This document shows positions 60,421 to 64,000 of a stretch of 64,000 bases of DNA, one piece after another (within the stretch, counting starts at the first letter, position 1; each line of letters starts with the position of its first letter). Position numbers and translations under genes: made by a program. This DNA comes from Druceiella hillmani (lineage: Eukaryota; Arthropoda; Insecta; Lepidoptera; Hepialidae), in the NCBI GenBank assembly GCA_039881145.1, contig JAYKKI010000063.1, positions 11,544,501-11,608,500 of the forward strand. The letters are read 5' to 3'. The notes beneath the pieces are model-generated. The model had not been told where the DNA came from and did not search any database. It saw nothing but the letters and a program-made list of their open reading frames with translations.

Positions 60421-63400
60421 TACAAGAACTACGCACTTCGATCGTTCACTCGTCTGTTCGGTATTGTGGTTTTAGGCATTATATCCAACGATACGCCCAT
60501 TGAAGGAACCTCTGTCTAGCAGTTGAGCGAGACAGGCTGTCGATTAAAAAAGAAATGGATGAAAAATAACCTTTTACTAAAGTTAACGAGCTAGTGAGAG
60601 GATATTATCAAATTATGAACATCAGCAGGAAATGTTTCAAGATGTTACCTATTATAGTATCGGTAACGTGATTATAACTAACAGGCTAGCCATATTGACA
60701 TATATGGCACCGGACGAAATAAAAGTAGTGAAACGACCAATTTTTATTCCTCAAATCACTCGTCAATAAATTGAAACCAAACACTTTGATTTTTTTCAAT
60801 TATTGAAATGAAAATAAATTCATAATATAAATATCTAGATATTAGTAACATTCAACTTGATTTTTTTATTTCAATCCGCGGTATATAAGTTTAAAAATGA
60901 AAGTCTTAAATTTTGAAGTATTTTCATGGCTCCGCGGTCCTAATCCGACATCTCCATATGCTCTTGTGCATGCAGCTGTTCGTACTCCTGTGAACGCTAC
61001 TGTTCTCTTACTACCGCCGCCCTTTATGCAAAGTGTCGTGACTCGTACTTAAAGCTTAGGCGGGTTTCAGTGAGAGGAAAATTATAATTTAAAAATATGG
61101 TTGTTGTTAAACGAGTTTAGGGCGCTGAGAATCATTTTCATTATGTCATATTACGCGCTTATGACTTTTTCAGTTATTATGAATAAGGCTTGCAAGGATT
61201 CGATTTCTCGTAAAATTTTTTTTTGTCTGTGGTTGGGTTTGCTGTTATACAGTACTTGAGTCTTTGTAGTTAATACCAAGTTTTCGTTCAATTTATCACA
61301 TTGGTACCTACATAAAATCCTTTTTGATATATTAAGGTCTTTCAAAGTGTTTTAATTAAGGTATATACGCATACCCCACATGCAGATACACACAAACATA
61401 CATGAATGTAGGTGAAGTTATAATTTAATATCTTAGTGTAAATATAAATAAAAAAAACCAAGTCAATAACAAGGCGTGCTAAAGCACCTGTGCTATCGTC
61501 ATTTTATGAAACACAATTACTTCTTTTAAATTATCGAACAAAGTTTGATCTGAAAATTAACCAATCAAGGATGTCAAAATCAGGCTAAATTTAAAAGCAA
61601 CGAAGTAGTATACAGAATGTATGCTTAGTAAAACAATACATGCCAAACAATTATTACGTACAAAATTAGAATAAAGTGGGTAATTACCATAAATGTGTGA
61701 TAATTACCGATTATCATAAATGGGTTCGGCATATGATTCATAATTATTTAAAGAACTTTTGTGGGTGAATAAATTCAAATAAATTTTAAGTAAAAAGAAC
61801 CCATCCCCGGAAAATATTGTAACAAGGAATGTTAATAAAAATATTTTCAATATACGACAAATGTTTAAAAAGTATAGAAGAGTCATTTAAGAGGAATGGT
61901 TTTCATGTGGATATACTGACTTTTACAATTATCATATTATATTTATGACTTTAACAATATATGGTTTACAATTATCTGACTTTGTTTAATTTTTGTTCGA
62001 CTTTTTATGAGAGTTGTAGTGAATTTCGTGGTGTTTAAATGTGAATTAATGTAATCCCAAGGTATATACTAATATTATTAAATTAACTTCAAGCAAAACA
62101 ACTCTTAAAATAGATATATAACAGCGGTTTTCCAACCCATTTGAATACCAACGTTTAATTAGATATTTTGAATAATATAATTTAACTGACTTGAGATGTA
62201 GATTATTATAGAAATCTACTTTATGTGTATTTTAAATTGCACTTGGCCCCATTTTGTTTCATATTTTTATAACCAATGACGTTACACAGATTTGTCGTTG
62301 GCACCTTAAAAATGGTCCATAAAATTAATAATTTATCACAGCTTAACTTAGCTATCTGCTTTGTGGCTAAGTGTTTTCCTGCACTAGCTGTGTGCAGGAT
62401 AACACTTTGTATTAACACAGCTAGGGAAGGAAAATGCTTGGAAATAACATCTTCTCCTGAGTATGGGATATTTAATATTAATTTATTTAGAATTGTCCAG
62501 AATACAAGAATGAAATACCAATATTAGGAGATAGCGATTTTTGGATATCTTTATCACAATTGCACTGTATTGGTAATTGAGACAAGGTCAAATCGAACTC
62601 AGTCGGTCTATAATGGATTAGAACTTAGGAGAATTTAGGATGTTAACTTCAGAGAATGGGCTAATACGGTTTGCCTCCCAGCAATACTATCTCATTTGCA
62701 CCCATATTTTACTTATTTGGCTGTGATATAAACTAAGAAACTTTCACAACTTTAATCATAACTTTTTTGTACGCGTTTTTTGACTCGGAGTCTTATTCTT
62801 CTGACCGTGTTATCCAATGTGTTAATGTATATGTTTCACAAAATTCACTAGTCGGAACCATATATTTACTTCATTTTATGAGGGTAGGATATGTCTGTTT
62901 ACAATAAAATCACTGCTGGTAATGAATAGTAACTTTCCCTTTCCCCTTATTTAGTATTTTGTACTGTTAAGGCGTATTTACTGGAGCAGGTACGTGGACC
63001 TAGTATTTTTTATTACAAGGTAATACTTAATGCAATAAAATTACGTACCTAGTATATTGAGTATAATCGCACGAGCACTTACCTAGCTGAAGAAGAGCTA
63101 ATCGCATGACGTTTGGGTGAGCAAGAGAGAGAAAGGCCCATCCCGGGTTCCCAGATACATTCATACGCGAGACATTGAGTACTTTACTCGTTCGAAATAT
63201 TTACGATAAGAGTATTAGTAATACTTTAGGATACTTAATACTACTAGTCATTGCTTCTCTGACTAAGTAGTTTCATTCTTTTTCGAAAGCGTCCGTCCTA
63301 TGCGACTCGACGTTCCGTACATGTTCCAAGTTTTGGACGTATTGGTCGTATTGTTGTAGTTTTTGATCTTGTGTTCGAATAAAGTAGGCAGATAATTTAC

Positions 63401-64000
63401 ATTTATTCAATATTTTGTAGCTAATATAATTTATAACTATGAATACAATAAGAATTAATAATATACTTATGTCATTTTTCATGCTTATGTCGGTAATTAT
63501 ATTTAATAATTGAAAATAAATCTGACATACACACTTTATGGTCTTTTCTCTTCTATCACGGGCTTATGATTCTAAAGTAAAGTATAGTATCAAGTTTACG
63601 AATAACCACGAATCATTAAAATTAAATATGTGTCAAGCAATATTTCATTAAGGCATTAAAAATATAGGACACAGAAATATAGGTGAAGGGATTAAAAATA
63701 TGGAAATATAAAATGCACATACAAACTTTGAATGCATAAAGGACGAATGCTAACTTGCTACTCGAACGGATGTTCAGTTAGTGGATATGCCAATATCGTA
63801 TGTACAAAGTAGCACACGTACATATACATACTAGGTACTTCTAGATGTACCTAGTAACAGGTATTTGGAACAGGTTCCTCCACTAAACTCTGCTAGGTGT
63901 ACATAGTGTCAAAAATATCTACTACGATCCATCTGTAGTATTTTCATATTAGAGAGAGTTTGACGATTCGTATACGTCGATGAAAGAAAAGAAGAACGAA
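60421..64000. other. Mostly unrecognised AT-rich DNA
   Basis: G+C-richer pieces at 60,400-60,545 and 60,925-61,080 may be repeat remnants. A 10-bp hairpin with CTAGCTGTGT arms lies near 62,385-62,425. ORFs at 61,151-61,345, 61,704-61,886, 62,221-62,527 (both strands) and 63,273-63,482 show no recognisable domain, and no gene is called. Confidence 0.4.

Noticed and set aside
62221..62527. Overlapping ORFs of 65 and 83 codons on opposite strands
   Set aside because: Mutual shadows with no recognisable domain, and a palindromic CTAGCTGTGT stretch explains the open frames.

Overview
The window looks like gene-poor arthropod nuclear DNA, most likely from an insect. It is roughly 70% A+T, full of long (AT)n microsatellites, and I see no complete host protein-coding gene, tRNA or rRNA gene on either strand. 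Helitron-like 3' ends, tRNA-derived SINE heads, a Jockey/CR1-like LINE fragment and several copies of a repeat carrying a GGTACGGAACC-like motif fit a lepidopteran-type repeat landscape. The order is an inference from repeat style only. The stretch could be intergenic, a giant intron, or a repeat-rich sex-linked region.

Layout. Positions 1-17,215 are dominated by old direct duplications in the order A-B-B'-A'. A (1-632 plus 3,462-5,625) matches A' (12,690-13,475 plus 15,176-17,215). B (6,475-8,360) matches B' (10,282-12,190). From 17,200 to 29,000 lie decayed repeats: a tRNA-type SINE (~18,750), degenerate tandem arrays (20,470-21,600 and 27,022-27,135) and one unassigned ORF (27,491-27,712, minus strand). 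From 29,000 to 31,820 is the most interesting segment. A 274-bp inverted-repeat insertion flanked by an exact 9-bp direct repeat carries two hammerhead-ribozyme motifs, one per strand. About 1.35 kb downstream, a 5'-truncated LINE reverse transcriptase fragment is followed immediately by a third intact copy of the same ribozyme-bearing tail. Positions 33,421-42,635 hold a second large direct duplication (C and C', offset about 5.7 kb). C' also contains a fourth, mutated ribozyme copy and a 113-bp tandem array. From 43,300 to 64,000 there are a very decayed RT remnant, a 46-bp minisatellite (45,073-45,640), a frameshifted Helitron helicase fragment (46,287-46,734), a Helitron-type 3' end (47,270-47,304), foldback MITE-like elements, two more SINE-like heads, and long stretches with nothing recognisable.

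How the parts relate. No gene network is visible. The unifying theme is a small family of foldback elements (4,882-4,985; 29,013-29,286; 40,267-40,464; plus the tail at 31,664-31,817). They share terminal sequences and, in the longer copies, a minimal type I hammerhead ribozyme with a 3-bp stem III. That design is known from Penelope-like elements and metazoan retrozymes. Its position directly behind a LINE ORF suggests either a LINE whose 3' tail carries the ribozyme and mobilises the small elements, or a chance juxtaposition. All identities were judged by eye; no alignment or database search was run.
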